Origin: Micromonospora sp. WMMD980
GTDB lineage: Bacteria > Actinomycetota > Actinomycetes > Mycobacteriales > Micromonosporaceae
NCBI RefSeq assembly: GCF_029626035.1
Contig: NZ_JARUBE010000003.1
Location: forward strand, 2,418,001-2,482,000
Direction: 5' to 3'
Length of the DNA stretch: 64,000 nucleotides
The stretch's first letter is position 1; each line of letters starts with the position of its first letter. The position numbers and the translations under genes were made by a program. A model generated the notes under the pieces. The model was not told the DNA's origin and searched no databases. It saw only the letters and a list, made by a program, of their open reading frames with translations. Positions 36,056 through 44,919 of this stretch are shown here, piece by piece.

Positions 36056-37444
36056 ATGCGGACCTCACCCACCCTCCGGCTGCTCGCCGCCGGCGCCGCC
36101 CTCGCGCTCGCCCTCGGCCTGGCCGGCGCGGCGCCCGCCGCCGCCGCCGGCCGCGACGACGGCGGCCGGCCGCTGCCCGGCTACACCATCGTCAACCCGC
36201 CGCTGCCGCCGCTGGTGGTGGGCGGCGCCGCCACCACCGTCCGACAGGGCGTGCACGCGCACGCCGGTTACGTCGTCGAGGTCCCGGCCCGGTGGAACGG
36301 CGACCTGGTGATGTGGGCGCACGGTTACCGCGGCCAGGGCACCGACCTCTCCCCCGAACCGCCCGCCTTCGACCTGCGGCAGCGCCTGCTGGCCCAGGGG
36401 TACGCCTGGGCGTCCTCCTCCTACGACCGCAACGGCTACGACATCCGCTCCGGCGTCCTCGGCACCCGGGCGCTCGCGGACCTGTTCGCCCGCACCGTGC
36501 GGCGGCCGCACCGGGTGCTGATCGCCGGTGTCTCGATGGGCGGGCACGTGATCGGCCGCTCGCTGGAGCAGTACCCCGGCTTCTACGCCGGCGCGCTGCC
36601 GATGTGCGGGGTGCTCGGCGACCAGGAGTTGTTCGACTACTTCCTCGACTACAACCTGGTCGCGCAGGCGCTCACCGGGATACGCGCCTACCCGCCACCG
36701 GCCGACTACCTGACGAATGCGGTGCCCCGGATCCAGGTGGCGACCGGGCTGGCCGGCCTCACCCCCACCGGCCCGGACACCACCAACGCGCTCGGCAAGC
36801 AACTGCGGGCGGTCACCGTGGCCCGCTCCGGCGGTCCCCGCCCGGGCGCGGACGCCGCGTTCGCGGTGTGGAAGGACTTCCTGTTCGGCATCGCCACCAC
36901 CGACGGCGGCGACTCGCCCGCGCAACGCCCCGGCCAGCTCGCCACCAACCTGTTCACCCGCTACACCCCGAACCAGCCGGTGAACCTGAACGCCACCGTG
37001 CAACGGGTCGCCCCGGAGAACCTGCGCCAGCGGCTGTCGCCGGCCCTGACCGAGGTGCCCCGGATCGCCGGCCGGCCCGGCGTGCCGGTGCTCAGCCTGC
37101 ACGACCTGGGTGACCTGTTCGTCCCGTTCAGCATGGAGCAGGCGTACGCCCGGGACGCGGCCCGGCACGGGAAGTCCCGGCTGCTGGTACAGCGGGCGGT
37201 GCGGGCCGCGCAGCACTGCGAGTTCAGCCCGGCCGAGGCCGGCGCCGCCTGGGACGACCTGACCCGCTGGGTCCGCACCGGCAAGCGCCCGGCCGGCGAT
37301 CCGGTCACCGACGCGCGGGCGGTGGCGGCGGCCGACTTCGGCTGCCGGTTCAGCGACCCGGCCGCGTGGACCGCCGGCACCGGCACCCGCCGGCTCTACC
37401 CGGCGTGTCAGTCCTCGTCCGCGCCGTACCAGCCGCCGCGGTAG
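36056..37444 (+). CDS. Secreted alpha/beta-hydrolase-like protein
   Basis: 462 residues. A signal peptide (residues 1-31, LRLLAAGAALALALGLAGAAPAAAAG) precedes an alpha/beta-hydrolase region: LVMWAHGYRGQG, WASSSYDRNGYDI, the nucleophile elbow IAGVSMGGHVIG near residue 160 and GVPVLSLHDLGDLFVPF near 345, then a His region in AAQHCEFSPAEA. It resembles extracellular actinobacterial esterases or peptidases of unsettled substrate. Expression looks tightly controlled by the promoter-palindrome upstream. Its 3' end overlaps the convergent DedA gene by 37 bp. Confidence 0.83.
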   Translation: MRTSPTLRLLAAGAALALALGLAGAAPAAAAGRDDGGRPLPGYTIVNPPLPPLVVGGAATTVRQGVHAHAGYVVEVPARWNGDLVMWAHGYRGQGTDLSPEPPAFDLRQRLLAQGYAWASSSYDRNGYDIRSGVLGTRALADLFARTVRRPHRVLIAGVSMGGHVIGRSLEQYPGFYAGALPMCGVLGDQELFDYFLDYNLVAQALTGIRAYPPPADYLTNAVPRIQVATGLAGLTPTGPDTTNALGKQLRAVTVARSGGPRPGADAAFAVWKDFLFGIATTDGGDSPAQRPGQLATNLFTRYTPNQPVNLNATVQRVAPENLRQRLSPALTEVPRIAGRPGVPVLSLHDLGDLFVPFSMEQAYARDAARHGKSRLLVQRAVRAAQHCEFSPAEAGAAWDDLTRWVRTGKRPAGDPVTDARAVAAADFGCRFSDPAAWTAGTGTRRLYPACQSSSAPYQPPR

Positions 37445-38154
37445 ACGGTGCCCGGTCGGGGTGGGGCGTCCGGCGTCGCGGCGGTCCGGCGGGACCGGCG
37501 CACCCGGCTCACCACGAACCACCCCACCCCGGCCACCACCGCCAGGATCACCACGTTCTGCAACGTGCCCGCGTACGCCTCGACCACGTGCCACTTCTCA
37601 CCCAGCAGATAGCCGGCGAGCACGAACGCGGTGTTCCAGATCAGGCTGCCCAGCGCGGTGAAGAGCAGGAACACCGGCACCGGCATCCGTTCCACGCCGG
37701 CCGGGATCGAGATCAGACTGCGGAAGATCGGAATCATCCGGCCGAAGAACACCGCCTTGACGCCGTGGCGCAGGAACCACGCCTCGGTGCGGTCCACGTC
37801 GTCCAGCTTGATCAGCGGCAGCCGCGCGGCCAGGGCCCGCATCCGGTCCCGTCCGAGCGCCGCGCCGACGTAGTAGAGCGCCAGCGCGCCCACCACCGAC
37901 CCGAGCGTGGTCCACACGATCGCGCCGACCAGGCTCATCCGGCCCTGGCTGGCGGTGAACCCGGCCAGCGGCAGGATGACCTCGCTGGGGATGGGCGGGA
38001 ACAGGTTCTCCAGGGCCACCGCGAGCCCGGCGCCCGGGCCACCGAGCCGTTCCACCAGGCCGGTGACCCAGCCGACAGGTCCCTCGCCGGCCGGCTCCGT
38101 GGCCCGCGCGGCACTCACCCGGGGGCCGGCGAGCAGCTGTGCGTTTCCGATCAT
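37408..38154 (-). CDS. DedA-family membrane protein
   Basis: 248 residues with five to six membrane segments. ALENLFPPIPSEVILPLAGFTA near residue 50 and FFGRMIPIFRSLISIPAGVERMPV near 140 are the two DedA signatures, with GSLIWNTAFVLAGYLLG after. DedA proteins move lipid carriers such as undecaprenyl phosphate or keep membrane potential. Its C-terminus is read through the end of the secreted hydrolase gene on the opposite strand. Confidence 0.94.
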   Translation of the reverse strand: MIGNAQLLAGPRVSAARATEPAGEGPVGWVTGLVERLGGPGAGLAVALENLFPPIPSEVILPLAGFTASQGRMSLVGAIVWTTLGSVVGALALYYVGAALGRDRMRALAARLPLIKLDDVDRTEAWFLRHGVKAVFFGRMIPIFRSLISIPAGVERMPVPVFLLFTALGSLIWNTAFVLAGYLLGEKWHVVEAYAGTLQNVVILAVVAGVGWFVVSRVRRSRRTAATPDAPPRPGTVYRGGWYGADED

Positions 38155-38219
38155 CCGACCACGTTACGGGGGCGACCGGTCGACGACCACGGAAAGCGGC
38201 GCCGGTTACGCTGCCGCCC

Positions 38220-39092
38220 ATGCGTCCATCCCTGCGGATCGCGGTCGCCCAACCGCTGACCCGCACCGACGACGTGGCGGGCAACGCCGAGCGGCACGCC
38301 GCCGCGGTGCGGGCCGCCCGGGCCCGGGTGGTGGTCTTCCCCGAGCTGTCGCTGACCGGGTACGAACTGGCCGCCGCACCGCTGGACCCGAGCGACGACC
38401 GCCTCGCCCCGCTGCGGGCGGCCTGCGCCGCGACCGGGACGCTGGCGCTGGCCGGCGCGCCGGTGGCCGGGCCGCACATCGCGGTGCTCGCGGTCGACGG
38501 CGACGGCGTGCGGGTGGCGTACCGCGCCGGTGGCGACGTGCTCGCGGAGGCCGAGGTGATGCGGCACCTGCACCGAGCCGGCTTCCCGGTACCCCGTGTG
38601 CACCGGGCCGACGGCGCCGATCTGGTGCTCGAGCAGGTCATCGGGCCGACCTTGGTCGAAGCCTGGGTGGCCGGCGACGTCGACGCACCTGCGGGTGCCC
38701 GGCTCCTGGTCGACCTACACGCCCGGCTGCACGCGCTGCCGGCACGTCGGTCTGCCGACCGAGCGGTCCGCATTCTGCACCTCGACCTGCACCCGAACAA
38801 CGTGCTGATGGCCTCCACCGGCCCGGTGGTCATCGACTGGACCGACAGCACCGAGGGCGCGCCCGCGTTGGATCGGGTGATGACCGCTCTCATCCTCGCG
38901 GAGGTCGCCGTCGACCGCTCCGGGCCGCTGTCCGGCGCAGCGGGCGAACTGCTCACGGCCTACGTGGCGGCGGCCGGCCCGATGGACCTGCTCACCGAGG
39001 CGACTCGGCACCGCGCCGACGGCCGGGCCCCCGATCCCGGCCGGCTGCCCGACGCAGCGGCCTTGGTGGCGGAGACGATCAGCCGGCGGTGA
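38220..39092 (+). CDS. Chimera of a nitrilase N-terminus and an aminoglycoside-phosphotransferase-like C-terminus
   Basis: 290 residues in one frame. Residues 1-102 are the start of a carbon-nitrogen hydrolase: RIAVAQPLTRTDDVAGNAE and VVVFPELSLTGYEL with the catalytic Glu, up to AVLAVDGDGVRVAYR; the Lys and Cys of the triad are missing. From about residue 103 it becomes an APH-fold kinase: AEAEVMRHLHRAGFPVPRVH, LVLEQVIGPTL, the catalytic ILHLDLHPNNVLM and VVIDWTDSTEGAPALD. The kinase lacks its glycine loop and ATP Lys region. The joint looks like an in-frame deletion between two adjacent genes. Confidence 0.8.
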   Translation: MRPSLRIAVAQPLTRTDDVAGNAERHAAAVRAARARVVVFPELSLTGYELAAAPLDPSDDRLAPLRAACAATGTLALAGAPVAGPHIAVLAVDGDGVRVAYRAGGDVLAEAEVMRHLHRAGFPVPRVHRADGADLVLEQVIGPTLVEAWVAGDVDAPAGARLLVDLHARLHALPARRSADRAVRILHLDLHPNNVLMASTGPVVIDWTDSTEGAPALDRVMTALILAEVAVDRSGPLSGAAGELLTAYVAAAGPMDLLTEATRHRADGRAPDPGRLPDAAALVAETISRR

Positions 39093-39097
39093 CCGGG

Positions 39098-40349
39098 TCA
39101 GCCCTGGTCGCCGCCGCGCAGGCGGTCGTAGGCGTCGAGCAGTTCGCGCAGCGCGGCGGCGGTGGTCCCGTCGAGCTTGTCGTCGTCGACCGCGTCCTCG
39201 ATCCGCTCGTGCAGGTCCTCGATCCGCTTGGCCCGCTCCTTCGGCCGACCCCGGTCCAGTTCGGTGGCCTTCTTGCGCAGGTCATCGGCGGTCTTGCGGT
39301 CGACCAGCCGGACCGCCTGGGCCCGATCCAGCAGGTCGGCGAACCGGTCCCGGAGCTGACGCGCGGTGACCGGCGCGGGCGTCCCGGCCCGGGTCGGCGT
39401 CGGTCGGGCGGCGGCCGGCGGGGCGACGGTGCTCGGGCGGCCAGTCGGCGTGGCCACTGGTGCGGCGGTGGGCGACGGGCCGGAGCGGCCGTCGAGCACC
39501 AGCGCGCCGACCAGCGCGAGCAGCAGCACGACCGCGCCGACGACCAGCGCCCCGGTCAGCCGGTTCGGCGGCACCTCCGCGCGGACGGCCGGTGACGCGA
39601 CGCGCGCCAGGGGTCGCTCGACCAGCGTCGGCGGATGGGTCGCCGGGGTCACTGTGGGCAGGATCGCGGTCGGCGGGTCCACCGGGCGTCCCGCGCCGAG
39701 CCGGTCGGCCACCTCGGCCGCGGTGGGCCGCCGGGCCCGCGTACACGTCGCCGGCCGGGTGCGTCGGGCCGGGATCGAGCCGTTCCGGGGCGAAGTACGC
39801 CGGGGTGCCGGCCAGCGGCTCACCGGCCGGCCCGGCCGACGGGTGCGGCGGGCCGGCCGGTGCGGCGATGCCGAAGTCGAGCACCTTCGCGCCGGTCTCG
39901 GTGAGCATCACGTTGGCCGGCTTGACGTCGCGGTGCACCACGTCGATCCGGTGCGCGGCGGCCAGCGCGGCGGCGACCTGCCCGGCCGTGCGGACCGCGT
40001 CCGGCCAGGCCAGCGGCCCGCCGGCGAGGCGGTCGGCCAGCGTCCGCCCCGGCACAAGCTCCATCACCAGGTACGGCGTCACCACGCCGCCGGGCAGCGT
40101 CGCCTCACCGTAGTCGTACACCTGGGTCACGTGCGGGTGGGTGAGCCGCGCCGCCGCGCGGGCCTCGCGCTGGATGGTGGCGCGCAGGTGCGGGTCGGCG
40201 GCGAGCCGGCCGGCGAGCGCCTTGACCGCGACCGGGCGGTGCAGCACCTCGTCGTCGGCGCGCCACACCTCGGACATGCCGCCGAGCCCGATGCGTTCGC
40301 GCAGGACGTAGCGGTCGTGCAGCCGGAGGTCGGGCGTGAACGGCGACAT
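39098..40349 (-). pseudogene. Membrane serine/threonine kinase with internal deletion and frameshift
   Basis: From ATG 40349 (GGAGG 4 nt upstream) a normal kinase reads IGLGGMSEVWRADD, VAVKALAG, VVHRDVKPANVML, VLDFGIAAP, GTPAYFAPERLDP and AGDVYA near 39740. There the frame changes to RRPTAAEVADRLGAG, which is the end of subdomain XI. About 58 residues present in the kinase at 8474 are missing. The second frame continues through a membrane helix (LTGALVVGAVVLLLALVGALVL), a Thr/Pro linker and a charged helical extracellular domain to 39098. Kinase activity should be lost. Confidence 0.85.
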
Positions 40350-40423
40350 GATGCCTCCAGTCTGCCCGGCCGGCCCGCGTCCGCACCAACCGGTGGCCGC
40401 TTCGTCCCGGTCCGCCCCGGAGG

Positions 40424-41326
40424 TCAGCGCTTGCGGGCGACCCCGCCGTACATGCTGACGTCGACCACCGAGGGGCGCGGCTCGGGCTCGCCGTCGGCAC
40501 GCCACTCGGCCACCGAGCAGACACCCGGCTCGACCAGCTCGAGGCCGTCGAAGAAGCGGACGATCTCGTCCCGAGCGCGCAGGTTGATCACCCCGTGCGG
40601 GCCGCCGCCGCGCGCCGCCGCCTTCGCCTCGGCGGCGAGGTGGGCCGGCAGATGGTCGTGGGTGGCGTGCGAGGCGACGAGGTAGCTGCCGGCGGGCAGC
40701 GCGTCCAGCAAGCGGGCCACCGTGGCGTAGAGGTCGTCCGTGTCCGGCACGAAGTGCAGCACCGCCACCAGCATCAACGCCACCGGCTGGGTGAGGTCGA
40801 GGGTGCGGCCCAGGTCGGGGTGGGCGAGGATCCGCTCCGGGTCGCGCAGGTCGGCGTCGAGGTAGGCGGTGGCGCCCTCGGCAGAGCTGGTGAGCAGCGC
40901 CCGGGCATGGGCCAGCACGATCGGGTCGTTGTCGACGTAGACCACCCGGGCGCGCGGGTCGACCGACTGCGCCACCTCGTGGGTGTTGTCCGCGGTCGGG
41001 ATGCCGGTGCCGATGTCGAGGAACTGGCGGATCCCCACGTCGGCGGCCAGGTGTCGGACCGCACGCCGCAGGAAACGCCGGTTCTCCAGCGCGCTGGTCC
41101 GGATGGTCGGGAACGCGGCGGCCATGGCGTCGCCGGACTCGCGGTCGGCCTGGAAGTTGTCCTTGCCGCCGAGCCAGTAGTTGTAACGCCGCGCCGGGTG
41201 CACCACCGACGTGTCGATCCGGTCGGCCCGGTGGCCCGACTCGGTCGCCGTGCCGCTCGCTTCGCTGGTCAACGCCGCCTCCACTAGAACGCCACCGTTG
41301 TGGGGACGGCGTCCGTCCACTGTCAC
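40424..41326 (-). CDS. SAM-dependent methyltransferase (Methyltransf_19 type)
   Basis: 300 residues from GTG 41326; the true start may be somewhat later. TSVVHPARRYNYWLGGKDNFQADRE near residue 38 is the signature of this actinobacterial family. QFLDIGTGIPTADNTHEVAQ is the SAM-binding loop near 100, VVYVDNDPIVLAHARALL follows, and ALMLVAVLHFVPD lies near 182. Members are numerous in actinomycetes and often sit beside XRE-DUF397 pairs, as here. The substrate is unknown. Confidence 0.9.
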   Translation of the reverse strand: MTVDGRRPHNGGVLVEAALTSEASGTATESGHRADRIDTSVVHPARRYNYWLGGKDNFQADRESGDAMAAAFPTIRTSALENRRFLRRAVRHLAADVGIRQFLDIGTGIPTADNTHEVAQSVDPRARVVYVDNDPIVLAHARALLTSSAEGATAYLDADLRDPERILAHPDLGRTLDLTQPVALMLVAVLHFVPDTDDLYATVARLLDALPAGSYLVASHATHDHLPAHLAAEAKAAARGGGPHGVINLRARDEIVRFFDGLELVEPGVCSVAEWRADGEPEPRPSVVDVSMYGGVARKR

Positions 41327-41363
41327 CGGAACGCGGTCATCGTATCGCCCGACGGCGCTCCGG

Positions 41364-42251
41364 TCAGGCCGGGTAGAGCTCGTCGCGGATGCGGGCCAGC
41401 AGCTCGCGCGTGCGCTCCGGCGGCGCGGCCTCGACGCACAGCCGCTCCATCGCCTCCGCGTAGTAGTCGAGGTCGTCGCGCTTGTCGAGGTAGATGGCGC
41501 TGGTCAGCTGCTCGATGTAGACGATGTCGGGCAGGTCCTCGTCGCCGAAGCGCAGGATGCTGAAGGCGCCACTGGCGGCGGCGTGCCCGCCGGCGGTGAA
41601 CGGGACGATCTGGAGCCGCACGTGCGGCGCGGCGGTCGCCTCGATGAGCGCGTCCAACTGCTCGCGCATCACCGCGGCGCCGCCGATGGGCCGGCGCAGC
41701 ACGGCCTCGTCCAGCACCGCCCAGAGCTGCGGCGGATCGGCGCGGCGCAACAGCCCCTGGCGCTCCATCCGCAGGTCGACCCGCCGGTCCAGCTCCGCCG
41801 GGGCGGCGGCGCGATGCCCGAGCAGGATCACCTCCCGGGCGTACGCCGCGGTCTGCAGCAGGCCGGGCACGAACTGGACCTCGTACGTGCGGATCAGCGC
41901 GGCGGCGGCCTCCAGCCCGAGATAGGACTGGAACCAGCTGGGCAGCACGTCGCCGTAGCGGTGCCACCAGCCCGGGCTGTTCGCGTCGCGGGCCAGCTTG
42001 AGCAGCGCGGCACGGTCCTCCGGTGCGGCGACTCCGTAGAGCGTGAGCAGATCGGCGACGTCGCGTTCCTTGAAGCCGACCCGGCCCAGCTCCATTCGAC
42101 TGATCTTGGACTCGGAGGAGCGGATCTCCCAGCCGGCGCTCTCCCGGCTGACCGCGGCGCTCTCCCGCAGGCGACGGAGCTGCGCCCCGAGCAGCATGCG
42201 CAACACCGTCGGACCGCTTGTCGGTCCGCCCTCGACGGGCACCGTCGCCAC
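41364..42251 (-). CDS. XRE-family regulator with DUF5753 domain
   Basis: 295 residues from GTG 42251, with GAGGGC 6 nt upstream. The helix-turn-helix lies at about residues 18-75 (LGAQLRRLRESAAVSRESAGWEI, SESKISRMELGR). DUF5753 fills the rest: WFQSYLGLEAAAALIRTYEVQFVPGLLQTAAYAREVI and DIVYIEQLTSAIYLD. This pairs with the DUF397 gene upstream, as is usual in actinomycetes, where such pairs affect development and antibiotic production. Two palindromes at 42687-42718 could be its operators. Confidence 0.92.
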   Translation of the reverse strand: MATVPVEGGPTSGPTVLRMLLGAQLRRLRESAAVSRESAGWEIRSSESKISRMELGRVGFKERDVADLLTLYGVAAPEDRAALLKLARDANSPGWWHRYGDVLPSWFQSYLGLEAAAALIRTYEVQFVPGLLQTAAYAREVILLGHRAAAPAELDRRVDLRMERQGLLRRADPPQLWAVLDEAVLRRPIGGAAVMREQLDALIEATAAPHVRLQIVPFTAGGHAAASGAFSILRFGDEDLPDIVYIEQLTSAIYLDKRDDLDYYAEAMERLCVEAAPPERTRELLARIRDELYPA

Positions 42252-42352
42252 CTGACCGCCCTCGCATCCCGGCTCCCGACCGGGCGCCCTCCCGGCCGAC
42301 GAGTAAGCATGCCATGAACCGACAGTGAGGTGAACTCCTCCGGTCGGACCAA

Positions 42353-42610
42353 TTAGTCCCGTGTACGGGACGGCGGGATCAGGTGGTCGAAGTCTCCGTC
42401 CCGGGCGCCGAGCACGAACGCCGCGATCTCGTCCACCGTGTAGATCAGCGCCGGCCCCTCCGGGTGCCGGGAGTTGCGCACCGCGATCCCGCCGCCGCCG
42501 GGCAGCTCGGCCAGCTCGACGCAGTTGCCGCTGGGATTGCTGCGACGGCTCTTCAACCACCGCATCGGGGGCAGGTGAGGCACGGGTACGCCGTTGGGGG
42601 GCGATTGCAT
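42353..42610 (-). CDS. DUF397 protein
   Basis: 85 residues. WLKSRRSNPSGNCVELAELPGGGGIAVRNSRHPEGPALIYT is the DUF397 core, followed by DEIAAFVLGARDGDFD. It lies 101 bp upstream of the XRE-DUF5753 regulator on the same strand. In related pairs the DUF397 protein modulates the regulator. Confidence 0.92.
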   Translation of the reverse strand: MQSPPNGVPVPHLPPMRWLKSRRSNPSGNCVELAELPGGGGIAVRNSRHPEGPALIYTVDEIAAFVLGARDGDFDHLIPPSRTRD

Positions 42611-42686
42611 GGGCGTCCTTCTTCGAAGGCCAGCCGAGGCCGCGGGGAGGAGCGGTGGGTGGCGACGTGTGTCGACTGAGGAGTGA

Positions 42687-42718
42687 GATGCACGTGCATC
42701 TGCTATTGCATCTGCAAT
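42687..42718. promoter_or_regulatory. Two adjacent palindromes upstream of the DUF397-XRE genes
   Basis: GATGCACGTGCATC (42687-42700) is a perfect 14-bp palindrome. ATTGCATCTGCAAT (42705-42718) has 6-bp arms around TC. Both contain TGCA-type half sites and lie about 80 bp upstream of the DUF397 ATG in a less GC-rich stretch, as expected for binding sites of the XRE regulator. Confidence 0.6.
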
Positions 42719-42834
42719 GGACTGCGAGCATGATAGCCGAACGTACGGTGTGCCGGGTCGCTCACGTTCGGTGACCCGAACCCGGCCCCCGGATAACGCG
42801 CCCGCGCGGCCGGGGACTGTGGTGAGGAGGGCGA

Positions 42835-43470
42835 GTGCCGGACCCGATGACCGTCGCCTCCGGCATCTCCGCCGCCGGCGCCCTGGTCTCCGCCTGGCAA
42901 CTGCGTCGGCGGGCCCTACGCGCCGAGGCCGAACTCGAACTGCTCCAGGCCGAGCTGGCCGCCGAGCGGCACGCCGCCAGCCACGATCCGCTGACCGGGC
43001 TGCCCAACCGCCGCGCGTTCTTCCGGCTGGCCGCCGCCCTGCTGACCGACCCCGCCGGCCAGCCGCTCGTCGCGGTGGTGCTCGACCTCGACGACTTCAA
43101 GCAGGTCAACGACCGCTTCGGGCACGCCGCCGGCGACCAGGTGCTGGTCAGCGTCGCCCAGCGGCTCGCCGCGTTCGCCGGCAACAACCTGGTTGCCCGT
43201 CTCGGCGGCGACGAATTCGCCGGCCTGCTGGCCAGCCCCACCGCCGACCGGCGCTGGATCGAGCACGCCACCCGCCGGCTCTACGAGGCGCTCGCCGCGC
43301 CGATCCCGTTGGGAAAGCGCAGCATCCGGGTCACCGCCTCGGTCGGGCTCGCCCCGGTCCACAGCCCCACCCAGCTCGCCGACGCGCTGTGCCGCGCCGA
43401 CGCCGCGATGTACGAGGCGAAGACGCTGGGCGCCGCCCGCGCGCCCCGCCAGCTCGTCGCCGAGCACTGA
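42835..43470 (+). CDS. GGDEF-domain diguanylate cyclase
   Basis: 211 residues from GTG 42835 with GAGGAGGG just upstream. The N-terminus has a weak hydrophobic stretch and a short coiled coil (RRRALRAEAELELLQAELAAERH). The GGDEF domain shows DPLTGLPNRRAFFRL, VVLDLDDFKQVNDRFGHAAGD and the intact active site RLGGDEFAGL near residue 121. No RxxD inhibitory site precedes it, so product inhibition is unlikely. It should make c-di-GMP, a developmental signal in actinomycetes. Confidence 0.93.
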   Translation: MPDPMTVASGISAAGALVSAWQLRRRALRAEAELELLQAELAAERHAASHDPLTGLPNRRAFFRLAAALLTDPAGQPLVAVVLDLDDFKQVNDRFGHAAGDQVLVSVAQRLAAFAGNNLVARLGGDEFAGLLASPTADRRWIEHATRRLYEALAAPIPLGKRSIRVTASVGLAPVHSPTQLADALCRADAAMYEAKTLGAARAPRQLVAEH

Positions 43471-43600
43471 CCGCACCGGTCGGCCGAGCGCGTGGACGCC
43501 TCCGGTGTCACCGCTTCACCCCGGCGCCGGTCGACCTGGCCGGCCCGATCGGTCGGGGCGACGACCAGCCGGGCGGTCCGGCCGGTCGACGCGGCCCGGG

Positions 43601-44095
43601 TCAGCGCCAGCCGTAGCCGGCGCGCAGCGCCTGCCCGACCCGGTCGAACCGGGGCCGGTCGAGCACCGCGCCCTCGCGGCGGATGCTGTCCTCGCGCATG
43701 GTGAGCACCCGGTCCAGGCGGACCCAGCTGGGCCGCTTCTCCCGGTCCCACTCCCCCGGGCCGAGCGACAGCCAGTGTCGCTGGCCGTCCCGCTCACCCT
43801 GGCTGGAGAGCATCAGCCCGAACAGGGTGCGGCTGTGCCGGCCCACCACCAGCACCGGCCGGTCCTTGCCCTGCCGGGGGTCGTCCTCGTAGGGCACCCA
43901 GGTCCAGACGATCTCGCCCGGGTCCGCCTGCCCGTCCGGCTCCGGCGCGTACGACAACTCGCGACGCTGCAACGCGCTGACCTGACGCCGACGCGCGACC
44001 TGGGCGGGAATCGGCCCGCCAGGGCGGGCGGGCGCGGCGGCGCCCCCGGTGATCCGACCGAGCCGGGACGCCACGTTCCTCAACAGACCTGCCAC
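43601..44095 (-). CDS. PemK/MazF-like toxin-fold protein
   Basis: 164 residues from GTG 44095. After a basic N-terminal 50 residues, the domain has PGEIVWTWVPYEDDPRQGKDRPVLVVGRHSRTLFGLMLSS, matching the PemK/MazF beta-barrel with its DPRQGKDRPVLV motif, then WLSLGPGEWDREKRPSWVRLDRVL. No antitoxin gene is adjacent, so it may be a solitary or housekeeping member, as is common in this group of actinobacterial proteins. Confidence 0.8.
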   Translation of the reverse strand: MAGLLRNVASRLGRITGGAAAPARPGGPIPAQVARRRQVSALQRRELSYAPEPDGQADPGEIVWTWVPYEDDPRQGKDRPVLVVGRHSRTLFGLMLSSQGERDGQRHWLSLGPGEWDREKRPSWVRLDRVLTMREDSIRREGAVLDRPRFDRVGQALRAGYGWR

Positions 44096-44171
44096 GGCGG
44101 GCAGCCTATCCCGCCCCGCGCCCGGGGGAATCCGGTGGCGGTCGTGCCGTCGGGTTCGCCACCATGCCCCG

Positions 44172-44768
44172 GTGACCGTTCCTCGCCACCAGATTCGCGC
44201 CGCCTTCACCGACGACACCGTCACCGTCTACCAGGCGTACCCGCCGGAGATCGCCGGAGCGGCGCTGGCCGCCGGCCGGTTCGTGCCGCCGTTCAAGCGG
44301 GAGCGGATGACCTGGATCAAGCCCTCGTTCCGGTGGATGATGTACCGCTGCGGTTGGGCGCTCAAGCCCGGGCAGGAGCGGGTGCTCGCGGTCGAGATCA
44401 GCCGGGCCGGCTTCGAGTGGGCGCTCGGGCACGCCTGCCTCAGCAGCCACGACCTCCGCCGGCTCCTGGACCGGGACGCCTGGCGCCGTTTGTTGCGGAC
44501 CAGCCCGGTGCGGGTGCAGTGGGACCCGGAACGATCGCTGCGGCTGGCCCCGCTGCCCCACCGGTCGGTGCAGGTGGGCCTCTCCGGCGAGGCGGTCCGG
44601 CGGTACGTCGACGAGTGGCTGGTCGGGCTCACCGACGTCACCGTGCTGGCCCGTACGGTGCACGACCGGCTCACCACCGGTGACGAGGCGGGCGCGGCGG
44701 CGCTGCTTCCGGTCGAGCGGCCGTACCCTCTCCCGCCCGAGGTGGCTCGGGCGGTCGACGCCGACTGA
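44172..44768 (+). CDS. DUF4291 protein
   Basis: 198 residues from GTG 44172. IRAAFTDDTVTVYQAYPPEIAGAAL, MTWIKPSFRWMMYRCGW and VQWDPERSLRLAPLPHRSVQVGLSGEAVRRYV are the conserved blocks of DUF4291. Weak similarity of this fold to RNA ligase/ADP-ribosyl enzymes has been suggested for such families but no catalytic residues are clear here. It is divergent from the PemK-like gene and the two reading frames approach within 76 bp. Confidence 0.87.
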   Translation: MTVPRHQIRAAFTDDTVTVYQAYPPEIAGAALAAGRFVPPFKRERMTWIKPSFRWMMYRCGWALKPGQERVLAVEISRAGFEWALGHACLSSHDLRRLLDRDAWRRLLRTSPVRVQWDPERSLRLAPLPHRSVQVGLSGEAVRRYVDEWLVGLTDVTVLARTVHDRLTTGDEAGAAALLPVERPYPLPPEVARAVDAD

Positions 44769-44854
44769 CCGCCGGGACCGGCACCACGGGCCGGGTCCCG
44801 CCCCGCGGCGGGCCGACAGCTCGGTCGGCCGGCGCGCCGGCGGTCGCCGCGTCG

Positions 44855-44919
44855 GCCACGCCGGGCGGCCATGCCGGGCGGCCACGCCGGGCGGCCACGC
44901 CGGGCGGTCAGGCCGGGCG
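44855..44919. repeat. Five tandem 13-bp units
   Basis: GCCACGCCGGGCG is repeated five times back to back, with changes in units 2 (T for C) and 5. The array crosses the stop codon of the methyltransferase gene at 44908. Too short and uninterrupted for CRISPR; copy number may vary between strains. Confidence 0.85.

Noticed and set aside
43601..44768. Toxin-antitoxin pair of the PemK-like protein and the adjacent DUF4291 gene
   Set aside because: The genes are divergent, the neighbour is larger than an antitoxin and has no DNA-binding motif.
44855..44919. CRISPR array
   Set aside because: Units are 13 bp with no spacers and no cas genes nearby.
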